Source: Plotosus lineatus (lineage: Eukaryota > Chordata > Actinopteri > Siluriformes > Plotosidae). Taken from it: 64,000 nt of DNA. Shown here one piece after another: positions 1 to 11,672 of this stretch. The notes beneath the pieces were generated by a model, which saw only the letters and a program-made list of their open reading frames with translations, had not been told where the DNA came from and did no database searches. The stretch's first letter is position 1. Each line of letters begins with the position of its first letter. The stretch is from positions 18,637,001 through 18,701,000 of the forward strand of contig CM045731.1 of the NCBI GenBank assembly GCA_024760905.1, written 5' to 3'. The position numbers were made by a program, and so were the translations under genes.

Positions 1-371
1 TAGCTGTTCCAAATTGCCCCTGAGTGTGAGTATAAGTGTGAATGGTTGTGTGTATTAAGGTTACATGTGCAATAAAGAATCTGGAAAGAAGTGGAAAGTT
101 ACGTGCTGGGACCCACTGGAGTGCTAATAGAGTATAAAGAATAACCCCATGCGGTGAGTTAATGGATGCTAATGGGTGAGAAGGACTGGGTGAGACGTTA
201 CAGGCTGGCGTAAAATTCTTCTGAAGTCTGATTGTCTGACAGGCACCGGAGTGTGAATGAGCTGTTAGAGGAAGATGAGATCCTAACTATGCCATGGATA
301 GGCCTTTGAGTGTGGCTAGGCCATTATCCAACATCAATATAAATATGGAGGTTTGTATTTACTTTCATATG

Positions 372-615
372 CAGGGATCCCTTGCTACTTCGCGCTTCAA
401 TTCATGCGGCTTCAGTACATCGCGTTTTTTAATTATTTTTTTTTAAATATTCATCGAATTAACAAATAAGGAGATTAAGGAAGAATAGGGGGAAAAGTTA
501 AGGAAAATGCCTCAAAAATAAGGCCAATCATGAAAAAAACCCCGAAACAAACAAAACAGAAAACAATCCAAAACCTCCCATCAAAACTACTTACATTTTT
601 GTGAGGTGGGCACCT

Positions 616-665
<50 letters not shown>

Positions 666-870
666 ATATTTTATTTACATCTTATGGATTATTTTTTAAT
701 GTTTAATTGTTATTATAAGCATATATAGCATTCAGTATGTATTTATTCACATATACACATATAGATTTACATATACGTCAGTTGGGGGGGTTAGTGATCC
801 TACTTCGCGGAATTCAGTGCTCGCGTGGGGATCTCGGTCCCTATTAACCGCGGAAAGTGAGGGATCCCTG
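372..870. mobile_element. Tigger-like MITE, CAGGGATCCC family, copy 1
   Basis: Starts CAGGGATCCCTTGCTACTTC and ends AAAGTGAGGGATCCCTG, followed by TA. It contains a (TG)n tract at 618-662 and no coding remnant. The same family recurs at 20825, 39871 and 62150. Confidence 0.8.
618..662. repeat. (TG)n microsatellite
   Basis: About 22 TG units inside the Tigger-like MITE at 372-870. Confidence 0.95.
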
Positions 871-872
871 TA

Positions 873-1119
873 GAGCCATTCAAAAATGTCCATATTCATA
901 AAATCTGCATTTAAAACTCTGCAAAATTCCAGAACATAGAGTACATTTTATTTTATTCTGTTCAAATACTAACTACAGAACTTACTAACTTTTGAGTAAC
1001 CAGGAAAGAACATTCGATTCAGGTATATATTGAGATCCTGATGTACAGTGATTCATGTATCACTGCATACAACACTGCAGCGAACCCAACTCACAGCAAA
1101 AGCATCCTAAGTTCAAGTT
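873..1119. other. No gene or recognised repeat seen
   Basis: AT-rich sequence between a MITE and a SINE; no recognisable coding content. Confidence 0.6.
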
Positions 1120-1690
1120 CGGTGCTCAGAGGCGTTTGCATGTTCTACATATGCTTGCATGGGTTTCCTCTGAGTGCTTCCTACTGCTTGTTTGGGTTTT
1201 CTACAGTTACTCTGATTTCCTCCCACAGACCAAAACATGCACATTAGGCTAACTGGCTGTTCCAAATTTCCCCCCAAGTTTGGATGTGAATGGGAAGGGT
1301 AATGTGTGTGTGTTGGTCTTGTGATGGTCTGGAGAGTTGCTTGGGGTGTGCCTCTCCTTCGCCCAGAGATGGTTGAGATAGGCACCAGCCTATGTGTTAA
1401 ACAGTAAGGGAATTTCACTGTGTAGTAAGCATGTTATTTGTGTGGGTGGGCTACCTCTGGGTACCCTGGTTTCCTCCTACAGTCCAAAGACATGCACATT
1501 AGGCTAATTGGCTATTGTAAATTGCCCCTATGCGTGGATGTGTGTATGATGGTTTGGAAGTGTGTTGGTCCCATGATGGTCTGGCTGACTGTTCAGGGTA
1601 TACCGCACTTTCGCCCAAAGTTGGCTAAGATAATCTCTCACCTCCTCACAATCCTAATAGGGTTAAGTGGTTTGTTGAATGCATGAGTGA
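1120..1690 (+). mobile_element. Two GTGGTTAGC-type SINEs in tandem, heads lost
   Basis: 1123-1412 and 1436-1684 each contain TTTCCTCC.ACAG.CCAAA.ACATGCACATTAGGCTAA and a GGTCTGG... body. 1-85 is a further 3' fragment. Confidence 0.7.
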
Positions 1691-1752
1691 TGTCATCCAA
1701 TCAGAAAGTTTACATAAGAGTAAATGCTTAAGCCTACATCAATAGTTGCAAA

Positions 1753-1966
1753 TGGGGATTTAGCTCAGTTGGTAGAGCGTCCGCTTTATCCTCCGGAAGG
1801 TCGGCGTTCGGATCCAGCCACATCATACCATAAGACGTTAAAATTTGGTAGTTGTTGCTTCCTTCTTGGCGCTCAGCATCAAAGGATAGAACAATGCAAT
1901 AACTGGCGCCGCACAGTGGCGACAGGTGCCCAGAGCACAAAAAACACCAAAGAGCGCTTTGAGCAT
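1753..1966 (+). repeat. tRNA-related SINE head and body
   Basis: GGGGATTTAGCTCAGTTGGT has a clear A box and GTTCGGATCC an approximate B box, but the acceptor ends do not pair and the body runs on into TTGGCGCTCAGCATCAAAGG, so this is a SINE rather than a tRNA. A second SINE is inserted into its 3' part at 1983. Confidence 0.65.
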
Positions 1967-1982
1967 AATATTCAGTATGGAT

Positions 1983-2342
1983 TCTGTCTGTCTTCCTTTC
2001 TGCTTTTTTCCCTTTTTTTTTTACTCGGGAGTCGCCACAGCGAATCATCTGATTCGCACGTTTGATTTGGCAGAGGTTTTTACGTCGGATGCCCTTCCTG
2101 TCACAACCCTTTTAGCAAGGGACAGAAACACGCTGACGACTTTGCAGCCTACTCTTTACGAAAGTCAGCCATGGTTCTTTTACATGCCTCTCACCATAGA
2201 CAGTGAGAGACATGGCCCGCCTTTGATAACCCAGTTAGCTGCACTGGGGAGGACAGTGACAACCTTGTGGAGAGTGGGACTCGAACCCCCAACCTTTGGA
2301 TCAGCGATCCAGCGCCCTATACCACTAGACCACCACTGCCCC
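1983..2342 (-). mobile_element. SINE with RTE-derived tail, 16-bp duplication
   Basis: AATATTCAGTATGGAT at 1967-1982 and 2343-2358. On the - strand: tRNA-like head (GGCAGTGGTGGTCTAGTGGT, B box near GGGTTCGAGTCC), body with TCTCACTGTCTATGGTGAG, AGGAAGGGCATCCGACGTAA, and tail GCTGTGGCGACTCCCGAGTA. It is a complete member of the family that shares both ends with the RTE LINE. Confidence 0.88.
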
Positions 2343-2520
2343 AATATTCAGTATGGATAAAGCGCCCAATATTAGCAATAGATTTTTCTGTCTAAGAAAT
2401 TATCTGGAATAACAAAAGGCAGATGTAAATATAAATAATTAACACAAGATATAAATGTGTCCCGAGTCGGGATTCGAACTCTTATTGGTTAACCTTAGAG
2501 GCACGGATATGTTTGAAAGT

Positions 2521-3745
2521 GTAATTTTTCCCTGGAAAAATGATGGACTCACCAGTGTCGGAGGATGTTCATTCAGTTGTTTAATTTTGCAGAAAAAAGC
2601 AGATCACAGACATGACACAAAACTAAAGTCATTTCAAATGGCAACTTTCTGGCTTCAAGAAATACTAAAATAAATCAGGCGAAAAAATGTGGTAGTCAGT
2701 AACAGTTACTTTTTTTTAGACCAAGCAGGGGAATAAATTATGGAATCACTCAATTTTGAGGAAAAAATTATGGAATCACCATGTAAATATCCTTTCCCAA
2801 AACTAACACTTGCATCGGATTAGATCTGCTCGTTAGTGTGCAGTTAAACAGGCTCCAACATGCGAGATGTCACTAGATGAAAGTCAATTACGAATCTGTA
2901 TTGGACAAGGCAAGGTGATCACTGAATATGACTTTCATCCATTCATCCACAGTCCACAATTGCTTTTCCTTGGCACATTGTAACCTTGTTTTTGATGATG
3001 GCTTTCGTTTAGCTTTTCTGTATGCACTATCCCATTTCCTTTAGGTGGTTTCTTACAGTTTGGTCACAGATGTTGACTCCAGTTTCCTCCCATTTGTTCC
3101 TCATTTGTTTTGCTGTACATTTTCTGTTTTCAAGAAATATTGCTTTAATTTTTCTGTCTTGACGCTTTGATGTCCTCCTTGGTCTACAAGTATGCTTACC
3201 TTTAACAACCTTTCCATGTTGTTTGTACTTGGTCCAGATTTTAGACACCGCTGACGGTCAACAACCAACATCTTTTGCAACACTGTGTGATGATTTATCT
3301 TCTTTGAGAAGTTTGATAATCCTCTGATTTGTTTCAATTGACATTTCTGGTGTTGGCGCCATGATTCATGTCAGCCCACTTGGTGCAACAGCTCTCCAAG
3401 GTGTGATCACTCCTGTTTAACTGCGGACTAATAAGCAGATCTAATCTGATGCAGGTGTTAGTTTTGGGAATGAAAATTTTACAGGGTGATTCCATAATTA
3501 TTTCCTCAAAATTGAGTGATTCCATAATTTATTCCCCTGCTTGGTCTAAAAAAAAGTAACAGTTACTGATTACCACATTATTTTTTCTTGATTTCTTTTA
3601 GTGTTTCTTAAAGCCAGAAATGTTCCATTTGAAATTACTTTAGTTTTGAGTCATGTCTGTGATCTGCTCTTTTTCTGCAAAATTAAACAACTGAATGAAC
3701 ATCCTCTGAGACTACTGATTCCATAATTTTTTCCAGGGGTTGTAT
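2521..3745 (-). mobile_element. Tc1/mariner element with long inverted repeats, transposase remnant
   Basis: Long inverted repeats (about 220 bp) at 2525-2765 and 3495-3745 each contain an outer and an inner copy of a TATGGAATCA-type direct repeat, the IR/DR arrangement. The - strand between encodes a Tc1 transposase N-terminus: EMSIETNQRIIKLLKE, VSKIWTKYKQHGKVVKGKHT, CTAKQMRNKWEETGVNICDQ, TVRNHLKEMG. A frameshift breaks the paired helix-turn-helix near 3240, and the catalytic DDE part is missing. At about 1.2 kb it is shorter than an autonomous 1.6 kb element. Confidence 0.88.
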
Positions 3746-4845
3746 AAAGCGGACATAATGTGTATGTACGCATTTGCCGGCGACCCCCCTCCTGTTCGTA
3801 CGCATCATTTACATAAATCAGTTGCACCCCCCTACCTGGGCCATGCGTACGTACTTTATGGATGGTCCCTTTGGTCCCTTTCATCCAAGATTATGTTGTT
3901 ATTAATGTCATCCTGCAACAGACTCAATGGTCCTGAGAGCCGCTCATGGCATGAACCTTATTAAAGTCTGCCAATGAGATTTTTCTTGTTTATGTCTAAG
4001 AAGAAAGATGCTGCAAGTGACATTTAGTTAATGTAGCCCTAAAGGGAAACAAATATTGCAGGCTGGTCAGAACACATTAAATGTGGCTTTTAAATGGTCA
4101 GGTTCACTTTGTGGATGGCATAGACGTGAATCACACTCAGTTACAACCAACAGCAACCAATAAGCTGGCCTGTGACCGTCTTAGTATAGTGTTAAACACA
4201 AGACAGAGGGTGGCCATTACAGACATGATCTGGCAACTTCACAGCGAAGTTGAAGTACCAGATGAAAATTTTGGTGTCATGCCTTTTCTATGGTGTGACA
4301 TGTCTGGTATATGGTACTGTAGATACGGGGTGCATTGTATAAACCTCCTCTCTAATAGGTCCAAATGCTTTTTCCTGGATGTTTAAAATAAAAGAGCACA
4401 GCTGATTGCACATGCCATTTTGATTCACGATATGGGCGGTAAAACAAACAGTGGTACATAACTGCAAACAGGATTGACCGCAAAACTGCAAACATTGACC
4501 AATCAAGATGGTGTGTTGTTTTCCTTTTTCGATTTGAAATGCACCCCTGTACACTCTGAGATGACAGACATCTCGATGATGCGCTGTGAAATGTCTGAGG
4601 TGCACAAAAAGAACAGTACATCCCATGATCTGATCTGAACTGACCTAGGGGATAACAAACATTATTATTCATTCTCTTTTTTCTGATTGGTGGAAAGCCA
4701 TGAAATAATTCTTGGTATTGCATAGCTGCCATGGGATAACAAAAATTATTGCATCATTACCAGATAAGATAAGTTGAATGATTATTGCACAACTATCACA
4801 CGCAAAATAGTAACATGACTGTTTACATTAAAAATATTCATTCAT
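3746..4845. other. No gene recognised
   Basis: Unique-looking sequence right of the Tc1 element. Several open stretches (for example 4081-4386 +, 4352-4732 -) show no family resemblance and overlap each other. Confidence 0.55.
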
Positions 4846-5062
4846 CTGTTCATTTCCGAATCCACTTGATCCTAATTAGCAACGCAGAGAGGCTGGTGCC
4901 CATCTTAGCTGACTCTGGGTGAAGGCAAGATACACCCTGGACAGCGTGCAGGTTCAACATTCAGACAGCCATTCACACTCACACTCTCACTTTGGGGCAA
5001 TTAGCCTACTGTGCATGTTCTTGAACTGTGGGAGGAAACCCGAGTACCCAGAGGAAGCATAA
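4846..5062 (-). mobile_element. GTGGTTAGC-type SINE fragment
   Basis: Reverse-oriented: ATCCTAATTAGCAACGC, AGATACACCCTGGACAGC, GAACTGTGGGAGGAAACC. Confidence 0.7.
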
Positions 5063-5837
5063 ACATTTTTTCTGGTTTGTGATCTCTTATGTGTCACTAT
5101 AGTATTGCCCAGCATCCCGTCTTTGCTGTTTCTATTTTTGTGGCACACTATTAAATATTTTAATAACTCTTTCATAACGCATTAATAATAAATCTTGCAT
5201 AACTATGATTGGCTGTATTTCTTTTTTTTTCCAGAACCACCCCCACCCCCGAACTCAGGCTCATTTGCCAATTCCTACCCACTATCTAACACTCCTGGAA
5301 CACAGCAGCAGTTCACCACACTTATAAATATTCTATATGTTCACGGTCTTCTTCTCTATGTAGTCTGGGGTATGTTAGGATTGTCCAGGTTAGAATTAGA
5401 AAATATTCTATAGTACATTTACGTGACCCAAAAAACCGCTTACATTTGTAAGATGTATGACATGACATGGCTGGAGTTTGACCTTTAAATGTCACTCAAG
5501 GTTAAAAGTAACCGTCTCATTTGAAAACCCACATATGATTTCCTATTATTGTTTTGTACTAAGAATGTGTCTATCAAAACTCATTTCGACTTTATAAACA
5601 CTCTATCTCCAAAACTTTGTGGCTTTGCGCTGACCTTCACCTTTCACCTTGACATTCCAAAAGCAAATAATCTCTGAGACTTATATAGCATAGTGTATCC
5701 AACAAATTAGGTGAAAATCCTTGCATGGGTGTAGTCAGGATTTTGTACACAGTCAAACAAAAGGCAATTATTATGATACAGTACCTCCACCATAACCTTT
5801 GTGGCAGAGATCATAGGGTATTCATTAATTCATTCTT
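5063..5837. other. No gene or recognised repeat seen
   Basis: AT-rich intergenic sequence without recognisable domains. Confidence 0.55.
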
Positions 5838-6046
5838 TTATTCATATATTTTCTAAACTGCTTAATCCTAAAAAGGGTTACAGGGAGACTGTCGCCCATC
5901 TTAGCCGACTGTGGGCAAGGATGAGGTACACCCTGGATAACTTTCCAGGCGATCACAGGGCTCTCACACGACAATTCACACTCACACCCGCACCTAGGGG
6001 TGATTTGGAACAGCTCATTAGCCTATTGTGCATTTCTTTGGGCGTG
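5838..6046 (-). mobile_element. GTGGTTAGC-type SINE fragment
   Basis: Reverse-oriented, from TTTTCTAAACTGCTTAATCC to CTATTGTGCATTTCTTTGGG. It abuts the head of the SINE at 6047. Confidence 0.7.
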
Positions 6047-6246
6047 GGGCCGATGGTGTAGTGGTTAGGGTGCTATGCTCATGATCAGGAGGTTGTGTGT
6101 TCAAATCCCTGTTAGACCCTCACTGTGCTAAAAAAGACCACAAGTGTGCCTCTGTTCACCCAGCAGTATAAATGGGTACCAGTAAAAATATACTGGGAGG
6201 TAACTTGCGATGGACTAGCGTCCCATCCAGGAGGAGTTGAACTCCT

Positions 6247-7554
6247 GGGGCCGGTTGTTCAAAACATGGTTATTTTAACCACCGGTTAACCCCTAACGGC
6301 TGGTTAAATTTTTAACCCGCCATTAGCTAACCAACCGTTAAATATGCGTTGTTCAAAGCATGGTTAGTCACGTTGTTAGTTTACGTTGTCGTCAAAGTTA
6401 ACAGTGTGGTTAACGTTACTGGTTAGCACTAAGGGGTCATTCAACATTTTCCTAAGCATACAAAACATACGCTAGGGGGGAGGGGGTAAGATGTCTGTGT
6501 ACGCTTTTTAATATTATAAAAATGTCGATGAACAATAATACATGCGCTCGTGAATTTTTTTTTTTTGTGCGTGTACGTTTGAAACTCTCAATGCACGATT
6601 CGCCAACCACCTGCGGTGTTGCATATTTGCAAAGTCTGCAATGAATACTACCCAACCTGGTATCAGCTGCTGAAACATCAGAAGGCAGCTGATCAAGGGT
6701 GTAGGCTGGGAGGGTGCACAGGGTGCACGACCCCCCCCCCCCCCCACACACACACACACACACACAGCAGGAGTTGAGTTCTGCGGGACAAGAAATTACA
6801 TGTATTCACAATCTTATAAATAAACTTAATGACTTATTGAAGAGAAAGTCGGAGATAAGTTCCGCATGACTAGAATCAGGAAGTAAACCGGAAGTTAACG
6901 TGTAACAGGCACTGCGCATGTGCACGCCCGAGCTGACCAATCAACAAACATAATATTATCAGTAAGCAATAATAGCTGAACACTGTCAATCAAACAAAGT
7001 GTGAGTGTGAGAACAAAGCACGGTTTGTTAGTACCGCCTCCGGCTCCTGCACATGTATTAGAACACAAACATTGACGCACAGAGAATGAATGAATTAAAT
7101 AATCATAAGCCATCCAACCTGTATCTGCAGCCAAATGCTCAGTGCTTTTATAAAATATATTCTAGTGCTGTAAATATGTATTAATATTTGTTTGTTCCTT
7201 TGAATAAATAAATAACTTTAGCTCAATTTGTAAATATATTTAGCACATGTACTTGCAGATGTAGTTTGAAATATATTTGAGAATGTTTTTGGTTGAACTA
7301 TAATATTAATAATATTTATAAGAATCCACCCCCGCTGATGCGGCATCATGAATGCAGCGTTAGCCATGAACGCCATCTTTCAAGTTAACCACACATTTAA
7401 CAATTTAACGGCGGTCCTTAGGTGTGTTAACTTTAACATCAAATTAACACTCTGTTAAAGTTAACCAAGATAATGGCAGCATTAAATTTAACGGTCGGTT
7501 ATCTCTACTTAACCAGTGGTTAAAAAAATAACCGTGTTTTGAACAACCGGCCCC
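6247..7554. mobile_element. 1.3 kb terminal-inverted-repeat element splitting a SINE
   Basis: GGGGCCGGTTGTTCAAAAC at the left is the complement of GTTTTGAACAACCGGCCCC at the right; subterminal TTAAC-rich repeats also mirror each other. The flanking SINE halves (6047-6246, 7555-7625) join perfectly when the element is removed. The target duplication cannot be resolved because the junction CCTGG/CCAGG is palindromic. Superfamily not assigned. No coding region. 6800-6955 is shared with the repeats at 41.8 and 52.1 kb. Confidence 0.82.
6731..6766. repeat. Poly(C)/(CA)n tract
   Basis: 15 C followed by about 11 CA units within the 1.3 kb TIR element. Confidence 0.95.
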
Positions 7555-7636
7555 AGGTCGCTTTACACTATGGAAACCGGGGATAAGCGCCGGCCTGATG
7601 AGCCACTAGGCTCGGGTGTAAAAAGCCAAAAAAAAA

Positions 7637-7805
7637 GCATTTCTTTGGGCTGTGGGAAGAAACCGGAGTTCCTGGAGGAAACCGACAAGCACAGAGGCGT
7701 GGGAAGAACATACAAACGCCACACAGAAACACCCGAGCCCAGAACCGAACCTGGGACTTCTCACTGTGAGGTGGACATGCGAACCACTGGATCACCTTGC
7801 CACTC
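7637..7805 (-). mobile_element. GTGGTTAGC-type SINE fragment
   Basis: Reverse-oriented: TTTGGGCTGTGGGAAGAAAC to TGCGAACCACTGGATCACC. It may be the missing continuation of the 5838-6046 fragment, displaced by the insertion of the SINE and the TIR element between them. Confidence 0.65.
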
Positions 7806-8668
7806 GGTATTTATTCACTGATTTATTTGCCATTATTCTCCGTATATTCTGGACGTGTTGATATTTGACACTGTTTGTCACAGTTGTTTTCGTTTACTAT
7901 TTAAATGTAATTTAAAGAAACTCAGAACTCACACGACATTCCCAGCACCTCACTGACCGCAGTCACCCGACTATTGACACACCCATTACACGGCTGTTTC
8001 ACATGCTCATGCTCTGCACACCTGCTTCCCATTTCACGAATTACCTGCACTATAAAAATATTCTTTTTGCACATCATTCGTGTGAAGTATTGTTCTTAAC
8101 TGTTACAAAATGCATGCCACGCCTTTGTTCTTTGTATTTGCTCTCAGCGTTTTAATATTTGCCTGCTTTCTTTATTTTACCTCAGACCGGAAGCTATGTT
8201 TCCACCTGTGTTGGTTTGCTGCATTGTGTGCCAGACAACCCAAAGTTATACACAGATTTAGATGAGAGTGTTTTCCAGAGTACGGTGTAGCACAAGTAAC
8301 TAATCATTACATTTTCACCATGATCCATGCATGAGATCCAGTTGAAAAAAAAATCCTGAATTCCCAAAATATACCCATTTATAATATGTGCCAAAATGTT
8401 CGTCAGATGATCACTCACTCGGGGAGACATTTCCTTATAGTTATGCAAGGTTATAATAATTTATTTGTGCCTGGCAGATACCTCATACTTGATGCGTGCC
8501 TTCTAATTTCTTACTGATTATCTGTCTGCCTGATCCATTGAATACAGCCTGTTTTTGACTATGATTTTGGATTGTGTCTGGACTGTCTGCATTGTGCTTC
8601 ATCTTATCTCTATTTGAATCTGCCTTCATCTCTGCTGTAAAGTGGCATGACTAATATCTATGTGCATA
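7806..8668. other. No gene recognised
   Basis: Intergenic; the open stretch at 8194-8448 (-) has no recognisable motif. Confidence 0.55.
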
Positions 8669-8670
8669 TA

Positions 8671-9571
8671 CAGTCGGCCCTCTACTTAAGAAATTATTCC
8701 GTTCCAGTGCCTTTTTTCGTAACCTGTAGTTTTCGTAAGTAGAGATGCATCTTACATGTAAAACACGTGATTCGTTCCAAGGCTCTGAATACTACCCCAT
8801 AAACCATTTAAAAATCATAAAATCATTTTTTGTATGAAATATGTGTTAAAAGTAAAAGAAAATTATTTTCCTTTTTTTAAATCTCTCGAACCACCCATGC
8901 GACGCTTTAAAGTCTGAAGAACCCTGGTCTGAAGAACCCTCACCCTCCTTCATGAGGTCCTTAAATATGGCAGATGCTTTTTTCCGAAATAACCGCCTCC
9001 GTCACTAAACCTCCGCTTTTATGGTCTCCCTTCTGCTTCAATATCGACCCGATTGTAGAGGGGTTTTGGCCATACTCCTTTGCGATTTCGCTCAACCGCA
9101 TCCCACTTTTGTATTTTTTTCTTATCTCCTGTGTCACTTCAATTGATAACGAAGCCCGCTTCTTCGTTTTTCAATGTCACCGGGAATTACTTTCTTGGGG
9201 TCCATGATGGATAATGAAATATAAGGCTATAATGATCAGTCTCAAAAAAACTCACGAGCCAACAGACCTGTTCAACTCTCCTTCACGTGTGTGACAAACA
9301 GGAAGTATGGGTACAGGAATATGTACAGTTCAGCTCCCTCCTGGCCAATGAGAGGCCAGCGGGGCGGGATTTTGGGAGACAGCCAATGAGAGAGCAACTC
9401 ACACATTGTTTGAATGTTTGAATGGTGCGTTTTATTGTTTGAATGGCGCGTTTGGCACTTTTCGTAAGAAGAGGTTGTTTCCTGTACAGAGGACGAAAAT
9501 TTAGGAAAATGTTTTTCGTAACCTGGATTTTTTTTGTATTCAGAGGTTTTTCGTAAGTAGAGGGCCGACTG
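8671..9571 (-). mobile_element. Tigger/pogo-like DNA transposon with HTH remnant
   Basis: Terminal inverted repeats CAGTCGGCCCTCTACTTA and its complement bound 901 bp, with TA on both sides (8669-8670, 9572-9573). The - strand at about 8985-9200 encodes MDPKKVIP and, after a frameshift, SIEVTQEIRKKYKSGMRLSE and IAKEYGQNPSTIGSILKQKG, the N-terminal CENP-B/Psq-type helix-turn-helix of Tigger transposases. The DDE domain is absent. Confidence 0.88.
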
Positions 9572-9573
9572 TA

Positions 9574-10443
9574 TTATTACTGCACAAGCAAAAATAATAC
9601 AACAGGTGGCGAACAATACTGTATATAGTATAATACCACTGTGAATATGAAAATATAAATAACACCACAAAGAGAGAAAGCATCCCCAAGGAACTTTGTG
9701 TGTGGGTGGATTTGTGGGTGTAGATAAAGGAGTCTTTGACAAAGACGAACGTGTTACTCAGCAATCCCAGGGGGCTAAAGGCATTACAGAATTAATTAAT
9801 GCTCACATTTATGTGCTCAATTAGACTTCATTATTCTTTCTAAGCAATTAAATGTGTCACCAGCTAAAAATAGTATCGCAATGCAATTTCCTGAGTGAAT
9901 GAATGAACCAAAGATTCGTTTAAACATTCATAAGGCTGAAGTTATTTAAGTAAAAACGAGTGATGTAAGACTATGTTGAACGGAATCAGAATAAATACTG
10001 CGGCATTTTCTTTTGATTTCCCAGCATCACACATCATTAGATGAAGATTTTTCACAGGTGGCTTAAAACATTGGAGCTTGCCAAGCATAACGAGTTCAAG
10101 TGAGGGAAACTGCTACTTACTGTGCCTATTAAAATCTATTTCAAACCTGGATTGAAAAAAAAAAAGACAAAAAAAAAATCTTAAAAAATTACCTCTATAG
10201 ATCTGAAAGATCTGTTAAATGGCAGATGTGACAAATGTCTACAATGTCTGGCTCCGATGTGGCATTCCACAGCCATTCAAGACCTAAAAATGGAGACCAT
10301 CTGCTTTGTGCATGTGTCCAAAAATCCAACTGTGCAACTTGGAATGGCTACCATACTTCAAATAACCACGTCACATCAGTGAGAAGAGGATCATTATTAT
10401 TATTATTAGTAGTAGTACTGTATTAGTATTCGTATTCGTATTC

Positions 10444-10484
<41 letters not shown>

Positions 10485-10721
10485 TGAGATGCATTTAGAG
10501 ATAATTACATGTTTAAGACATCTTTACTGGTGCATAGCGGATGCCTATTCACGTCTACTTTCCACCTCCTACTCTCCCATGCTGTGGTGTAAGAATCACA
10601 TTGGCATTTTGTACAGATTTGACGCTACGCTTGGTGCGTGAACTGCAGGGAGGAACAGAAAAAGGAAACACAGATCTAGTTTTGGAAAGAGATCCTGAAC
10701 GTAGCAGTTGCCAGCTCATAT
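9574..10721. other. No gene recognised
   Basis: Apart from the microsatellite at 10424-10484, I see only unannotated intergenic sequence. Confidence 0.55.
10424..10484. repeat. (TATTCG)n and (ATT)n microsatellite
   Basis: A hexamer TATTCG repeated about three times runs into about 12 ATT units. Confidence 0.93.
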
Positions 10722-10770
10722 TCTTACATTTACAGTATTTGGCAAATGCTCTTATCCAAAGAGTATTACA

Positions 10771-10774
<4 letters not shown>

Positions 10775-10853
<79 letters not shown>
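10775..10853. repeat. (TA)n(TG)n microsatellite
   Basis: TA to 10812, then TG to 10853, inside the split teleost SINE. Confidence 0.96.
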
Positions 10854-10856
<3 letters not shown>

Positions 10857-11150
10857 GGTGGCATGGTGGCATAGCGGTTAGCACGTGTGGATTTTGCATG
10901 TTCTCCCCGTGTGTGTGTGGGTTTCATCTGGGTATTCTGTTTTTTTCCCACAGTCCAAAAACATGCACAGTAGGTAAATTGGCTGTTCCAAATCTCACCT
11001 AGATGTGAGTGCGTTGTGAGGGTTGGTCCTGTGATGGACTGGTGAGCTGTTCAGGGTGTACCCTGCCCTCATCCAGAGTTGGCTGAGATGGGTGCCAGCC
11101 TCCCCGTGACCCTAACTGGGATTAAGCGGTTCAGAAAATGGATCGATGGA
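10857..11150 (+). mobile_element. tRNA-related fish SINE, GTGGTTAGC type
   Basis: Head GGCATAGCGGTTAGCACG, then TTTGCATGTTCTCCCCG, CACAGTCCAAAAACATGCAC, GTTCAGGGTGTACCCTGCCC and GGATTAAGCGGTTCAGAAAA. A near-complete representative of the most abundant repeat of the window. Confidence 0.82.
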
Positions 11151-11180
11151 TACATACATATACAGTATACATATATAGTA

Positions 11181-11182
<2 letters not shown>

Positions 11183-11241
<59 letters not shown>
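11183..11241. repeat. (TA)n microsatellite
   Basis: About 29 TA units left of the SINE at 11244. Confidence 0.96.
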
Positions 11242-11243
<2 letters not shown>

Positions 11244-11244
<1 letters not shown>

Positions 11245-11581
11245 CTTTTTCTTTCGGCTGTTCCCTTTTTTCTCAGGGGTCGCCACAGCAAATCATTCGC
11301 ATGTTTGATTTGACATAGGTTTTTATGTTGGATGCCCTTCCTGACACAACCCTTAACAAGGGGCAGAAACACGCTGACGGCTTTGCCGCTACTCTTTACG
11401 AAAGTCAGCAATGGGTCTTTTACATGACCCTCTCACCATAGACCGTGAGAGACATGGCCAGCCTTTGATAACCCAGTTTTCTGCACTGGGGGGACAGTGA
11501 CAACCTAGTGGAGAGTGGGACTCGAACCCCCAACCTTAGGATCAGCGATCCAGGACCTCTTACCATCAGGCCACCACTGCC

Positions 11582-11584
<3 letters not shown>
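11244..11584 (-). mobile_element. SINE with RTE-derived tail inside a (TA)n tract
   Basis: Full-length - strand copy from the head near 11584 to the tail CTTTCGGCTGTTCCC at 11250. TA repeats flank both sides, so the target duplication is masked. Confidence 0.82.

Positions 11585-11667
<83 letters not shown>
11585..11667. repeat. (TA)n microsatellite
   Basis: About 41 TA units directly after the SINE at 11244-11584; the tract at 11183-11241 is its other half. Confidence 0.96.

Positions 11668-11672
<5 letters not shown>

Larger units (their letters stand above)
6047..7625 (+). mobile_element. tRNA-derived SINE (GGGGCCGATGGTGTAGTGG head), split in two
   Basis: Halves 6047-6246 and 7555-7625 surround the 1.3 kb element. 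The head has an A box (TGGTGTAGTGGTTAGG) and a B box (GTGTTCAAATCC). The tail runs ACTATGGAAACCGGGGATAA. Same family at 39225-39533 and 57648-57952. Confidence 0.82.

Noticed and set aside
1753..1826. A tRNA gene
   Set aside because: A and B boxes are present, but the acceptor stem does not close, the anticodon arm is poor, and SINE body follows. The same reasoning applies to the heads at 6047, 17210, 24893 and 56385.
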